A DNA stretch of 64,000 bases from the NCBI GenBank assembly GCA_013043685.1, contig JABDNT010000016.1, positions 62,001 to 126,000 of the forward strand. Direction: 5' to 3'. The stretch is from Flavobacteriaceae bacterium. GTDB taxonomy: Bacteria; Bacteroidota; Bacteroidia; Flavobacteriales; Flavobacteriaceae. The translations under genes were made by a program, and so were the position numbers. The stretch's first letter is position 1. Every line of letters begins with the position of its first letter. This document shows positions 8,423-17,055 of the stretch, piece after piece. The notes beneath the pieces were generated by a model. It saw nothing but the letters and a program-made list of their open reading frames with translations, had not been told where the DNA came from and did not search any database.

Positions 8423-9265
8423 GCTGGCTGGAATGACCAAATAAGGGGTCGTGGGATTTCTTCCGATTTTCTTAACTATAGATTCCCTGAAAAGCTGAAC
8501 AATGAAATTGTATTTATAATAGATAATGGCAAGTAGATCGATATTTTTTTCATCGATATAGTCTGCAATCGCTCTGGTCTTTTCGGTATCGCTATCGATC
8601 CAGTCAACATCGCATTTAACGCCTTCCATTAATTTAAGCAGTTGGTCCAGGTGATCTCGCTGTGCATCAGTTATTTGTTTGTCTTCATAAATATGAAAGA
8701 TCTTCACATCTGAATTATGCAATTTGGCGAGGTAAATCAGCTCATCCAAATCGGAAGGGTCATAATTCTGTTTGAACGAAGTAGCGAATGCCATTCTTGA
8801 AATAGGTTCGAATTCAGTCTCTACAGGTATCACCAGGACTGGGATCTTTTTAATTCTTCTTAGTACATTCACCGTATTACTACCCAGTATCACCTCCTTG
8901 GCTCCGGTTTGACCTTTAGTTCCCATAACGACCATGTCCACATCACGCTGAGCGCAAATCCTATTCATTGCCCTGGGTAGAGACATTGCCGTTGAGATAA
9001 CATCGAAGGTATGTCCGCAACCTTTGGTGTCGGCTATTAGCCGGGATTTCACAGCTTCGCATTTCCTATCGGCCTCGTCGTACAATTCATCTATTACCCG
9101 CTCAGACTTGCCAATATCTACCCGGGAAGTTAGCCGTGAAGCCTGTTCTTCAATCGAATGTAATATATGTATGGTACATGGATTTTTCCCGAACAGCTTA
9201 GTCGTATAAATCAAAGCTTTATACGCGTTCTCAGAAAAATCGGTAGGTACTAATATATGTTGCAT
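8420..9265 (-). CDS. Universal stress protein, tandem UspA domains
   Basis: A 281-aa double USP, third gene of a three-USP unit. The first domain runs from MQHILVPTDFSENAYKAL to VMGTKGQTGAKEVILGSNT, an intact ATP-type loop. The second domain is diverged and loop-less. It follows the previous USP gene by 21 nt with no room for a standard promoter, so it depends on the promoter upstream of 11001. Paralogues share only about the motif residues, so this is an old family expansion and not a recent duplication. Confidence 0.92.
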   Translation of the reverse strand: MQHILVPTDFSENAYKALIYTTKLFGKNPCTIHILHSIEEQASRLTSRVDIGKSERVIDELYDEADRKCEAVKSRLIADTKGCGHTFDVISTAMSLPRAMNRICAQRDVDMVVMGTKGQTGAKEVILGSNTVNVLRRIKKIPVLVIPVETEFEPISRMAFATSFKQNYDPSDLDELIYLAKLHNSDVKIFHIYEDKQITDAQRDHLDQLLKLMEGVKCDVDWIDSDTEKTRAIADYIDEKNIDLLAIIYYKYNFIVQLFRESIVKKIGRNPTTPYLVIPAS

Positions 9266-9286
9266 GGCAACTTTTTTTAATAATTC

Positions 9287-10141
9287 TTAATGCATCATTC
9301 TCTCTTCTGAAGGAATTACAAGAAAAGGAATATTGGTATGATAGGCAATTTCATTGATAACCGGTTTGAAAAGTAAGTTCTCAAAGAAGTTATGCCTATT
9401 ATGTATCATGACAAGCAAGTTTATCTTGTGCTTCACCTGGAACTTCTCAATAGCCCCCTGTACATCAGTGTTTTCGGCAATATGAAACAGATGTGAATTA
9501 TCCTTAAAATATGCGTCCAGATAGGCTTTTACCTGTTTTTGGTCCTTATCCAAAGGTTCGCCGTAATAGGCATTGAGTATATTCAGCCGGGCAGTATGAA
9601 GGTCAGAGATCTCCCGAATGAGCGACAAATAAGGATTGCTCGTGCTCAAACTGTAATCGGTAGGAAATAGTATTTCTTTGGGCGTTTCATATCCAAAGCC
9701 AGAAGGTACTGCGATCACAGGACATTTAACCTTTTTAATAGTATACATGGTATGGGTCCCTAGAAATACTTCCTGCGCGCCGGTAGCTCCCTGAGTTCCC
9801 ATAATAATAAGATCTATTCCTTTGGTTTCTACGATATCCTGAATTTCGTGTACCAGTAAATTAAAGGTAACGATTTTATGAAAATGGTGATTTTTATTCT
9901 TGAATTCAGCTCTAATGGTTTCCTCAACCTCATACATGGAGCGCTCCGCATTTTGCTTGGGCACTTTCTGAAGCTCCAGTGCCGAATAACTATCAGCCAT
10001 ACTTCCCACATTGTAAGCAGCCGGGGTATAGGTGTGTAACAAGTAAAATTCGCAGGAAGAATTCTTAAAAAGTTGTACTGCGTATCGGATTGCGTTCAGG
10101 GCATTCTCCGAAAAGTCGGTAGGTAATAGAATTCGTCTCAT
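9287..10141 (-). CDS. Universal stress protein, tandem UspA domains
   Basis: A 284-aa double USP in the middle of the three-USP unit. The first domain starts MRRILLPTDFSENALNAI and has the loop IMGTQGATGAQEVFLGTHT. The second domain (from about 150) has no nucleotide loop. The gap to the upstream gene is 11 nt. Putative function: stress protein active as homo- or heterodimer with its co-transcribed paralogues; heterodimer formation is inferred from co-expression only. Confidence 0.92.
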   Translation of the reverse strand: MRRILLPTDFSENALNAIRYAVQLFKNSSCEFYLLHTYTPAAYNVGSMADSYSALELQKVPKQNAERSMYEVEETIRAEFKNKNHHFHKIVTFNLLVHEIQDIVETKGIDLIIMGTQGATGAQEVFLGTHTMYTIKKVKCPVIAVPSGFGYETPKEILFPTDYSLSTSNPYLSLIREISDLHTARLNILNAYYGEPLDKDQKQVKAYLDAYFKDNSHLFHIAENTDVQGAIEKFQVKHKINLLVMIHNRHNFFENLLFKPVINEIAYHTNIPFLVIPSEERMMH

Positions 10142-10152
10142 AGCGTTGTAAT

Positions 10153-11001
10153 TTAATTACGCGGCAAGTTCTGCAATACCAGGAAAGGGATTTTTATTTC
10201 CAATCCTATCTTCTCGACCTTTGAGGTATAAAGAAAATCCTCTAAAAATGAGTGCCGCGAATTTATCATCACTAAAAGGTCAATATCGTAGCTTTCAACG
10301 GCGTTGTTAATCACATTGGTAATATCGGTTCCTGCAAGTTGGAGGTAGTCGGGTTTTATCTGTTCCATGCAATATTCGAGAAATGCCTTGTTATCTTGTT
10401 GTCGGAACGACAGTTCGTCAAATTTTGAAATATGAAGTACTTTTAGCTTCGCCGCAAAATTTTGAATGATAGTACTCATTAATTTTAATTCCCTTCTCTG
10501 ATACGGAAGCATATAATCGGTAGCGAAAAGTACGTTGGCGGGTTGAATATCTTTGAACACAGCAGGAACAGCCAGAACCGGGCATTTTACATATTTTATT
10601 ACCTGAAGTGTATTACTCCCGAAGGTGAGATTCCTGTCGTCCGACTTTCCTTTGGTCCCCATAACGATAACATCCACGTTTTCCAGTTCAGCAATTTCAT
10701 TTGCTTCATCCACCAATGCTCCAAACACGGATATTGGAAAATAATTATGCCTTGGGTTTGGAGATACTTCTTTCATATGAGCTATAACTTTCTCCAAATC
10801 TGTATTGGTGTTCTTCATCGCTTCCTCCCTGGCGACATTTAAAGACTCGCGATCCACTCCGTCCTTACTGCTGTACAAATCATCGCCATATGCATGCATA
10901 ATGTAAAAATCGGTACGATCGTACTTAAATAATTCCATGGCATATTTAATTGCGTTCATGGCGTTATCGGAAAAATCGGTGGGTATCAGTACTTTTCGCA
11001 T
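10153..11001 (-). CDS. Universal stress protein, tandem UspA domains
   Basis: A 282-aa double USP and the first gene of a unit of three. It begins MRKVLIPTDFSDNAMNAI. The loop VMGTKGKSDDRNLTFGSNT keeps the last G-S but has S in place of the second glycine, so nucleotide binding is uncertain. The second domain is degenerate. A regulon site with a canonical -7 TAACTTTG lies just upstream, 26 nt before the ATG. The same site lies between this gene and the small membrane protein gene on the other strand. Confidence 0.92.
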   Translation of the reverse strand: MRKVLIPTDFSDNAMNAIKYAMELFKYDRTDFYIMHAYGDDLYSSKDGVDRESLNVAREEAMKNTNTDLEKVIAHMKEVSPNPRHNYFPISVFGALVDEANEIAELENVDVIVMGTKGKSDDRNLTFGSNTLQVIKYVKCPVLAVPAVFKDIQPANVLFATDYMLPYQRRELKLMSTIIQNFAAKLKVLHISKFDELSFRQQDNKAFLEYCMEQIKPDYLQLAGTDITNVINNAVESYDIDLLVMINSRHSFLEDFLYTSKVEKIGLEIKIPFLVLQNLPRN

Positions 11002-11026
11002 AAGGTTTGGTTTTTATGAATGCAAT

Positions 11027-11069
11027 CAAAGTTATCGTTCATCCCTTTCAGAAAAAATGATATATGTCA
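11027..11069 (-). promoter_or_regulatory. Crp/FNR-type site plus -7 box driving three usp genes
   Basis: TGATATATGTCA at 11058-11069, 23 nt, then TAACTTTG (minus, 11034-11027). No well-placed -7 box is seen on the plus side of the same site. Confidence 0.8.
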
Positions 11070-11141
11070 CATGCAATAGAATTAGGAATTCTTTGGGAAG
11101 CCATACCCTTTTTTAGTATTATTTTTAAAACAAAAAATTCT

Positions 11142-11369
11142 ATGAAAATTTCAGCTATGTTCCTGTTGGTCCTCACTTCGTTTATCCTATTAACGGTGGT
11201 ATTATTCTCGGCCATGAATCTTCCGTTCGGATGGGTATTCCTGCTCACCACTTTCGGGCAAGTCATGCTGGTAGTGACTGTTTATAAGGTGTTACGGGAT
11301 AACTATACCACAGATAAAACCTTCGAGGACTTTTACGAAGACCATCCTATAACTGAGAAATACAGATAA
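11142..11369 (+). CDS. Small two-helix membrane protein
   Basis: A 75-aa protein starting MKISAMFLLVLTSF. It holds two hydrophobic segments (about residues 5-25 and 31-50) and an acidic, charged C-terminal tail DKTFEDFYEDHPITEKY. The ORF track starts at 11064, but that extension would begin inside the regulatory site and reads as non-coding; the ATG at 11142 gives a clean N-terminal helix. I do not recognise the family. It sits between divergent and convergent USP units and may belong to the same stress response. Confidence 0.6.
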   Translation: MKISAMFLLVLTSFILLTVVLFSAMNLPFGWVFLLTTFGQVMLVVTVYKVLRDNYTTDKTFEDFYEDHPITEKYR

Positions 11370-11378
11370 GAGTTGTTT

Positions 11379-12215
11379 TTATTCGTGCAATACCAGAAAT
11401 GGTATCTCGGTGTGGTAGCTAATTTTTGCAACTGTGGGTTTAAATAACAATCGCTGGAAAAAATTCAGGTTCTTTGCCACCATGGCAATGATCTGAACAT
11501 CCATCAAATCGATAAATGACTGCAACCCTTCCTCCAGGCGCGGACTCTTAATGCAATGAAAACTATATGATCTTTCCTCCAGTATATCGCGCAGGAAATT
11601 TCGATTTTTTTCCTGTTCGGCATTCAACGGATACTCATTATTAGCAACCCGTAACACTTTGATCGAGGAGTCGTGCACATCGGAAACATCAAATAATGTG
11701 TCTAAAATCCGCTGCTTGTAGATCATGTTGAAATCCGTTGGAAATACAATATTCTTAGGGCTCTCAAAAACAGCGCGTTCCGGTATCACCAAAACAGGAC
11801 ATTTCACCCTGGTAATCACGGCACCCGTATGACTACCGATGGTTACCTCCTTAAGTCCGGAAGCACCTTTGGTACCCATAACCATAAGATCTATGTTGAG
11901 TTCTTCAACCGCACTTTTTATTCCCTCGATAAAGCGTGACTGCGCTACTCTAACATCTATAGTGGCCTGTGTTCTTGGATATAGAGTTTCAATTTTTCGC
12001 TGGAGTGCAATTAATTGTTTCTCCTTGGTCTTTCCTCCTTTTTCAATAATTGCAACCCCATTGGAATACAAATCGTCCTCTCCGTTTATACGTCCGCTAT
12101 AGGCAATATGATACAAATGAATGTGCACAGGCCTCTTATTAAAAAAAGCCATTGTATACTCTATTGCATTCCACGCATTATGCGAAAAATCTGTAGGGAT
12201 TAGAATTCGCTTCAT
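11379..12215 (-). CDS. Universal stress protein, tandem UspA domains
   Basis: A 278-aa double USP beginning MKRILIPTDFSHNAWNAI with the intact loop VMGTKGASGLKEVTIGSHT. The ORF track starts seven codons upstream (MLLKRMT), but that start lies upstream of the expected transcription start: the -7 box occupies 12234-12241. The ATG at 12215 leaves 18 nt after the box, the same as for other USPs. Monocistronic: it is convergent with the small membrane gene, and the next upstream gene has its own control. Confidence 0.92.
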   Translation of the reverse strand: MKRILIPTDFSHNAWNAIEYTMAFFNKRPVHIHLYHIAYSGRINGEDDLYSNGVAIIEKGGKTKEKQLIALQRKIETLYPRTQATIDVRVAQSRFIEGIKSAVEELNIDLMVMGTKGASGLKEVTIGSHTGAVITRVKCPVLVIPERAVFESPKNIVFPTDFNMIYKQRILDTLFDVSDVHDSSIKVLRVANNEYPLNAEQEKNRNFLRDILEERSYSFHCIKSPRLEEGLQSFIDLMDVQIIAMVAKNLNFFQRLLFKPTVAKISYHTEIPFLVLHE

Positions 12216-12233
12216 TGTCATTCTCTTCAACAG

Positions 12234-12276
12234 CAAAAATATATTGCAGAGGTAGCGTAAAGAATGATATATGTCA
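12234..12276 (-). promoter_or_regulatory. Crp/FNR-type site plus -7 box driving the 12215 usp gene
   Basis: TGATATATGTCA at 12265-12276, 23 nt, then a perfect TATTTTTG (minus, 12241-12234). This decides the start of the downstream gene. Confidence 0.8.
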
Positions 12277-12289
12277 GTTTTGAATAATA

Positions 12290-13351
12290 TTACTCGATAT
12301 GACGTAAGCCGTCGAGATCGGTAATTCGGATATTGCGCCCTTCAATTTCTATGAGACCATCTTTTTTAAATCCGGACAGCGTTCGAATAAGGCTTTCTGT
12401 AGCGATCCCTGCAACACTCGCGAGATCGTGTCTCGAAATTTTAATATTGTCATTTTGATTTTTATTCAGAATTTCTGCGAATTGCAGTATGGTAGCCGCA
12501 GTCTTTTTTCGTACCGAGGAGTACGCCATCTGTAAAAGTTGCTCCTTTATTTCCGAAAGATTTTCGGTGAGTACATTCATCAATTCCAGGGAAACCGCGT
12601 TGCTCTTTGAAAGAATGTTCTTCAGAACATTTTTAGATATTACTGCCAGTTCCACATCCTCTACAGCGGTTGCGGACTCCTGGTAAGGTATAGCGTCTTC
12701 AAATGAAGTAAAGCCAAGGAAATCATCTGGTTTGTGAAGCTCGGTAATGAGTTCCTTTCCATTTTCATCCATCTTGTGACTCTTAACAATTCCTTTCAGA
12801 ATTAAAAAGATGTTATTTGAGTGCCCGCCTTCTTTATAAATTACTTCGCCTTTATTATAATTGACAATCTCTCCGTTATCATCGAAGAAATTCTTAAGTT
12901 CATTTAAATTTCTGATGGTTTCCACATCTTCTTTGCGCTCTTCCTTGGAAACATTCGATTCCATTGCCTGAAGGAGTAGCTGGGATTTAGCCAATCTGCT
13001 TTCAATTGCACTTAACAATTCATCTTCTTCGAATGGCTTGGTGAGATAGTCATCCGCTCCCAGGTCCATTCCCTTTCGCACTTCTTTGTGCTCGGTTTTA
13101 GCCGATAAAAAGATGAACGGAATATGTTGAGTTTCCGCATCATGGGACAAGGATTCCAGCACACCATAACCATCCACTTCGGGCATCATTATGTCGCAAA
13201 CGATTACATTGGGATGGTTCTCTTTGGCTTTTTCAATTCCTATTCTACCGTTAGACGCAGTAATCACGGTATAGCCCGAGAGTTCGAGCATTTCGGCAGT
13301 ATTCTCACGTAAGGCCGAATCATCTTCAATAAGAAGTATGTTTTTTATCAT
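12290..13351 (-). CDS. Response regulator with Crp/FNR-type output domain
   Basis: A 353-aa transcription factor. Residues 1-120 are a receiver: acidic pocket IEDDSA, phospho-acceptor aspartate in VIVCDIMMPEVDG, and lysine in YLTKPFEEDE. Residues ~140-265 are a cyclic-nucleotide-binding-like barrel. Residues ~270-350 are a Crp winged helix with recognition helix ATESLIRTLSGFKKDG, whose E and R match the residues by which CRP and FNR read a TGA half-site. There is no FNR iron-sulfur cysteine cluster. Translationally coupled (ATGA) to the kinase gene upstream. Probable activator of the TGA-N6-TCA promoters. Confidence 0.92.
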   Translation of the reverse strand: MIKNILLIEDDSALRENTAEMLELSGYTVITASNGRIGIEKAKENHPNVIVCDIMMPEVDGYGVLESLSHDAETQHIPFIFLSAKTEHKEVRKGMDLGADDYLTKPFEEDELLSAIESRLAKSQLLLQAMESNVSKEERKEDVETIRNLNELKNFFDDNGEIVNYNKGEVIYKEGGHSNNIFLILKGIVKSHKMDENGKELITELHKPDDFLGFTSFEDAIPYQESATAVEDVELAVISKNVLKNILSKSNAVSLELMNVLTENLSEIKEQLLQMAYSSVRKKTAATILQFAEILNKNQNDNIKISRHDLASVAGIATESLIRTLSGFKKDGLIEIEGRNIRITDLDGLRHIE

Positions 13352-14577
13352 AAGTTACCCATAGTTGGGATAGTCACTTTGAAAGTACTACCCTTATTTT
13401 CTTCACTTGTAAAGGTAATAGTACCATCAAGGTTTTCCAAATGGTTTTGTACAATATTAAGTCCTATACCGGTACCCTGATTCAGCAAAGCATTTTCGGC
13501 CCTGAAATACCTGTTGAAGATATGCTTTTGTTCGGCTGCCGGAATCCCCATTCCCTCATCTTCAACCTCAATGATCAATTGATCACCTTCCTCGGTTACC
13601 CTAATATCGATAGTGGTATTCTCGGAAGAATACTTGATGGCGTTATTCACCAGATTCGTAAGTGTAAGTTCGAGTATTTTTTCATCGAAACTTATCACTA
13701 TGGTATCAATACCCTCGGGATAATTAATAATCTGGCCTTCTTTTAACAACATGTTCGCCCCATAGATTACTTCGTTGATCACTTTGCTAATAGGAAAATT
13801 ACTGTATTTGTAATTCACCTTACCACTTTCAATGCGTTCTATGGAGAGAAAATCATCGAGTATATTGTTGAGATATTTTACTTTATTCTGAATGGTCTTG
13901 ATATGCTTCTCCCGCTTTTCCTGCTGTTCTTCCTTTGTATATTTTCCAGCCAGGGTAGCCGAAGTAAAAATACCACTAAGCGGTGTTTTGAATTCGTGTG
14001 ACACAAGGGATAGAAACTTAGTTTTCAAATCACTAAGTTCGCGTTCTTTCCGCAGGGATTCTTTGATCTTATTCTCCGCTTGTTTTCTTTTCTCCACTTC
14101 TTTCTGAAGTTTCAAAATACTCTCATTAAGTGCTTTGGTACGCTCGGCGATCTTTCCTTCCAACTCTGTATTAAGTTCCTGGATTTCAAGTTCCTGTTCC
14201 TTCCTGACGGTTATATCAATTATCAAAGCCATCACATATCGCTTACCGTAAATTTCGAACGGGTTCAGACCTGCTTCTACAGGAAATGTACTCCCATCTT
14301 TCTTCAATCCGTAAAGATCCCGGCCATGACCCATCTGCCGTTTAGTACTTTCGTTCATAAACGATTTAAAATGTGAACTGTGATTGTGGTGGTACTTCTC
14401 CGGAATTAGCGTATTAAGTGACTTCCCCACCAGCTCATCCTTTTTGTAACCAAACAATGAGTTGAGAGATTGGTTGGTGGCAACAATGATTTGCTTTTCA
14501 TTTACAACAACGATACCTTCAGAAATTGCTTCAGTAAGAATCTGATAGATATCACTACTGCTGTTAAAAACCTCCAT
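13348..14577 (-). CDS. PAS-domain sensor histidine kinase, FixL-like haem signature
   Basis: A 409-aa soluble kinase without membrane segments. The N-terminal PAS domain (residues ~8-135) carries LIPEKYHHNH then GHGRDLYG; H66 and R86 are 20 residues apart, as are haem-ligand His200 and Arg220 of Bradyrhizobium FixL. A coiled coil (135-185) leads to the H-box SLVSHEFKTPLSG, and the ATPase domain has EVEDEGMGIP and GTGIGLNIV. It overlaps the receiver-Crp gene by 4 nt, so it is the likely partner. Oxygen or NO sensing is inferred from the motif; many non-haem PAS domains share parts of it. Confidence 0.9.
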   Translation of the reverse strand: MEVFNSSSDIYQILTEAISEGIVVVNEKQIIVATNQSLNSLFGYKKDELVGKSLNTLIPEKYHHNHSSHFKSFMNESTKRQMGHGRDLYGLKKDGSTFPVEAGLNPFEIYGKRYVMALIIDITVRKEQELEIQELNTELEGKIAERTKALNESILKLQKEVEKRKQAENKIKESLRKERELSDLKTKFLSLVSHEFKTPLSGIFTSATLAGKYTKEEQQEKREKHIKTIQNKVKYLNNILDDFLSIERIESGKVNYKYSNFPISKVINEVIYGANMLLKEGQIINYPEGIDTIVISFDEKILELTLTNLVNNAIKYSSENTTIDIRVTEEGDQLIIEVEDEGMGIPAAEQKHIFNRYFRAENALLNQGTGIGLNIVQNHLENLDGTITFTSEENKGSTFKVTIPTMGNL

Positions 14578-14581
14578 GATT

Positions 14582-14625
14582 CAAAAATAGGTAAATTAAA
14601 ATTTCCGCTGAACTGATAATTATCA
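14582..14625 (-). promoter_or_regulatory. Regulon site plus -7 box driving the kinase/regulator pair
   Basis: Perfect palindrome TGATAATTATCA at 14614-14625, then 24 nt and TATTTTTG (minus, 14589-14582). The regulator pair is therefore probably autoregulated. Confidence 0.72.
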
Positions 14626-14656
14626 TAAAATTTCACCCGACATGAATTTAATTTTA
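14614..14656 (+). promoter_or_regulatory. Same regulon site used divergently toward 14676
   Basis: From the same palindrome at 14614-14625, 23 nt on the plus side lead to TAATTTTA at 14649-14656, 20 nt before the ATG of the TerB-like gene. Confidence 0.72.
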
Positions 14657-14675
14657 TACATGTAAATATTAACAC

Positions 14676-15080
14676 ATGACCTATACTGAAAAACCTCAGA
14701 TCGCTTTTTACCAAAAGGTAGGTGAATTATTCTATGCCGTTGCAGCAGCCGATAAGGTGGTACGCGAAGTTGAATACAAGGCTTTAAAGAAATTGGTGCG
14801 CGAAGTATGGTCTAAATACGATGACAGTCTCGACGATTTTAATACACGTGCTATTTTTCAAATGGAAGTAGTTTTCGACTGGTTCGACTATGAGAAAATG
14901 GATGCAGATGCCTGTTTCGAAAGTTTTGAAAACTATGTGAAAGAACACCCGTTATTATTCACCGAGGAACGTAAACAACTAATCTTTCAGACCGCAAATG
15001 AAATTGCAGATGCGTTTTCCGGTAAGAACAAATCAGAATTAATTATACTTGGGAAACTTCATTTACTTTTAGCAGCATAA
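14676..15080 (+). CDS. TerB-like protein
   Basis: A 134-aa acidic helical protein with the pattern of TerB/tellurite-resistance-like proteins: an N-terminal helix GELFYAVAAADKVVREVEYKALKKLV resembles the A-x-ADG-x4-E core of that fold. No signal peptide. TerB-like domains bind divalent metal in some members; whether this one does is unknown. It is divergent from the kinase/regulator pair and shares their palindromic site, so it is probably a regulon member. Confidence 0.65.
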   Translation: MTYTEKPQIAFYQKVGELFYAVAAADKVVREVEYKALKKLVREVWSKYDDSLDDFNTRAIFQMEVVFDWFDYEKMDADACFESFENYVKEHPLLFTEERKQLIFQTANEIADAFSGKNKSELIILGKLHLLLAA

Positions 15081-15134
15081 TAATGTAACCGCCACCAACG
15101 CTATATACCTGGGAGATGTATCGTCAATCAGACC

Positions 15135-15177
15135 TGAGCAATGTCATTTTTATTGCATGGGTTTCAAGCTATTTTTA
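15135..15177 (+). promoter_or_regulatory. Regulon site plus -7 box driving the 15198 lipoprotein gene
   Basis: TGAGCAATGTCA at 15135-15146 (one half-site TGAG, off consensus), 23 nt, then TATTTTTA at 15170-15177. Confidence 0.6.
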
Positions 15178-15197
15178 CCAAATAAAGTTCTGTAAAT

Positions 15198-16076
15198 ATG
15201 AAAAATCTCCTAATTGCTCTATCTGTGTCCATGCTGCTTTTTGGTTGTAAAGACGATCCGAAAAAAGAACTCACCGATGAAATTCCGTTCGAAGAAACGG
15301 ATGAAACACTGCCCGATACAATTATGGCAACTGAGAACGACCTGGATCTTCAGAAACAAATAGATGTAGAGATACGGAAGAAAACCCTGGTAGAAAAGGA
15401 AGACGAACGTGATGAACTGCAGGACCTGATCATATCGAAACGATTTTTAAGGGACGAAGACCTTTATACCATCGATTTCAAATATCCGTACCTGAATGAA
15501 AACCTGAAGGAATCCTATGTAAACTTCAATGAATATATTGCAGAAACGTATCTCGATATTGCTGGTGTGGAAGCTCAAATACTAGAGGATAAGGAATTGC
15601 TTTGTGATACGCTACGCATAAATAAGTTCAGGGAAAAGCGCTACGTAGATTACAAGGTGTATAACGTCAATGAGAAACTGGTGAGCGTGCTTTTCTATAA
15701 AGAGAATTTCTATTCGGGAACTTTACATCCCTCTTACACATTTGACTGTTTGAACTTCGACCTTGACAGATCGGTATTTATGATTTACGAGGATTTCTTT
15801 ATTGAAGGTTCCGAAGAAGAACTACGGAAAATACTCAATGAGATTTTGGTGGCAAAGATCGAGTCCGGGGAAGTGTACTACGATTGCTGGGGAATTTCCG
15901 AAGAAGATTTCTTCGAATACAAAGATAACTTTGTTGTAGACGATAAGATGGTTGAATATTATTTCGACGATTGTGTTATTTGTCCTACGTATACCGGTAA
16001 TTTCTCCGTGGAAATACCTCTTGAGGAGCTTTTACCCGTATTGAGACGCTATAACCTGAATCCATTGCAACTTTAA
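15198..16076 (+). CDS. Lipoprotein with DUF3298/RsiV-like domain
   Basis: A 292-aa predicted lipoprotein: MKNLLIALSVSMLLFGCKDD has a clear lipobox (LFGC). A charged linker follows. The body, from about residue 90, resembles the DUF3298/DUF4163 fold of RsiV-like proteins, with SGTLHPSYTFDCLNFDLD near the middle and a MIYEDFF segment. RsiV in Bacillus binds lysozyme, but that function should not be transferred. It is followed 20 nt later by trxA, so the two and deoC-deoD could share a transcript. Confidence 0.75.
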   Translation: MKNLLIALSVSMLLFGCKDDPKKELTDEIPFEETDETLPDTIMATENDLDLQKQIDVEIRKKTLVEKEDERDELQDLIISKRFLRDEDLYTIDFKYPYLNENLKESYVNFNEYIAETYLDIAGVEAQILEDKELLCDTLRINKFREKRYVDYKVYNVNEKLVSVLFYKENFYSGTLHPSYTFDCLNFDLDRSVFMIYEDFFIEGSEEELRKILNEILVAKIESGEVYYDCWGISEEDFFEYKDNFVVDDKMVEYYFDDCVICPTYTGNFSVEIPLEELLPVLRRYNLNPLQL

Positions 16077-16096
16077 TTGGAAATTAAATATTTTGA

Positions 16097-16399
16097 ATGA
16101 AAACGACCTTTAAAGATATTATTGAATCGAACAAAATAGTGCTCGTCGATTTCTCTGCCGAGTGGTGCGGTCCCTGTAAAGTTCTTGGGCCAATCCTGAA
16201 GGAGGTAAAGGATGAAGTTGGTGATACGGTAAAAATTATTAAGATCGATGTCGATAAGAATCAACAGTTGTCCGCCCAATATAAAGTAATGGGAGTACCT
16301 ACACTCATTCTATTTAAGGATGGTGTTCAGGCCTGGCGGCAATCAGGAGTAATGCAGAAACAAGAGCTACTCGACTTACTTCAGTCCAAAGCTTCATGA
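16097..16399 (+). CDS. trxA: Thioredoxin
   Basis: A 100-aa cytoplasmic disulfide reductase with the classical active site FSAEWCGPCK (Cys at about 28 and 31) and the cis-proline segment VMGVPTLILFKDG. Length is normal for a single-domain thioredoxin. It overlaps the start of deoC by 4 nt (ATGA), an unusual partner, so the genes are translationally coupled. Likely reduced by the thioredoxin reductase encoded at the left end of the window. Promoter: probably read-through from the 15198 gene. Confidence 0.95.
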   Translation: MKTTFKDIIESNKIVLVDFSAEWCGPCKVLGPILKEVKDEVGDTVKIIKIDVDKNQQLSAQYKVMGVPTLILFKDGVQAWRQSGVMQKQELLDLLQSKAS

Positions 16400-17055
16400 A
16401 ACCGCTCAATCGATATATAGATCATACATTGCTTCATCCCGCTGCAAGTCCGGAGGCTATAGTCGCATTATGCGACGAAGCAAAAGCCTACAATTTTTAC
16501 GCTGTTTGTGTTAATAGCTGCTATGTGTATCTGGCAGCAAAAGAACTGAAGAAATCAGGTATAAGGATCGCATCCACAGTAGGGTTTCCACTGGGTGCGG
16601 CTTCAACAAAATCTAAGGTCGCAGAAGCCAGGAAAGCTGTAAAGGACGGTGCCGATGAAATAGACATGGTGCTGAACATAGGTTTTCTAAAATCGGAACT
16701 CCACAAAAACGTAAAAGAAGATATTGAAGCGGTAAAAAAGGAAATAGGTAAAAAAACCCTGAAAGTGATATTGGAAACCTGTTACCTGACCGATGAGGAA
16801 AAGAAAATTGCTTGTCTTATAGCCGAAAAAGCCGGAGCCGATTATGTAAAGACCTCAACAGGTTTTGGAACAGGAGGCGCCAGCAAAGAGGATGTAACAC
16901 TTATGAAAGCCACTATTGGCGAGTCTATGAAGATAAAGGCCGCTGGAGGTATTTCTTCTGCATCCGAAGCGATCGATTATATCGAGCTGGGAGTAATGAG
17001 AATTGGCACCTCGAACGGCATCCGGTTAATGGAAGGCATAAATACAACTGAATAA
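16396..17055 (+). CDS. deoC: Deoxyribose-phosphate aldolase
   Basis: A 219-aa class I aldolase that splits 2-deoxyribose 5-phosphate into glyceraldehyde 3-phosphate and acetaldehyde. The Schiff-base lysine is in GADYVKTSTGFG near residue 152, preceded by ILETCYLTDEE; the N-terminal IDHTLLHP is typical. The TIM-barrel ends with KAAGGISSASEAIDYIELG. It overlaps trxA and deoD (TAATG), forming a tight nucleoside-salvage unit. The pathway recovers carbon and energy from deoxynucleosides. Confidence 0.96.
   Translation: MKPLNRYIDHTLLHPAASPEAIVALCDEAKAYNFYAVCVNSCYVYLAAKELKKSGIRIASTVGFPLGAASTKSKVAEARKAVKDGADEIDMVLNIGFLKSELHKNVKEDIEAVKKEIGKKTLKVILETCYLTDEEKKIACLIAEKAGADYVKTSTGFGTGGASKEDVTLMKATIGESMKIKAAGGISSASEAIDYIELGVMRIGTSNGIRLMEGINTTE

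Noticed and set aside
11064-11141. N-terminal extension of the small membrane protein
   Set aside because: It begins inside the regulatory palindrome and separates the hydrophobic start from its own ATG; the start at 11142 is better.
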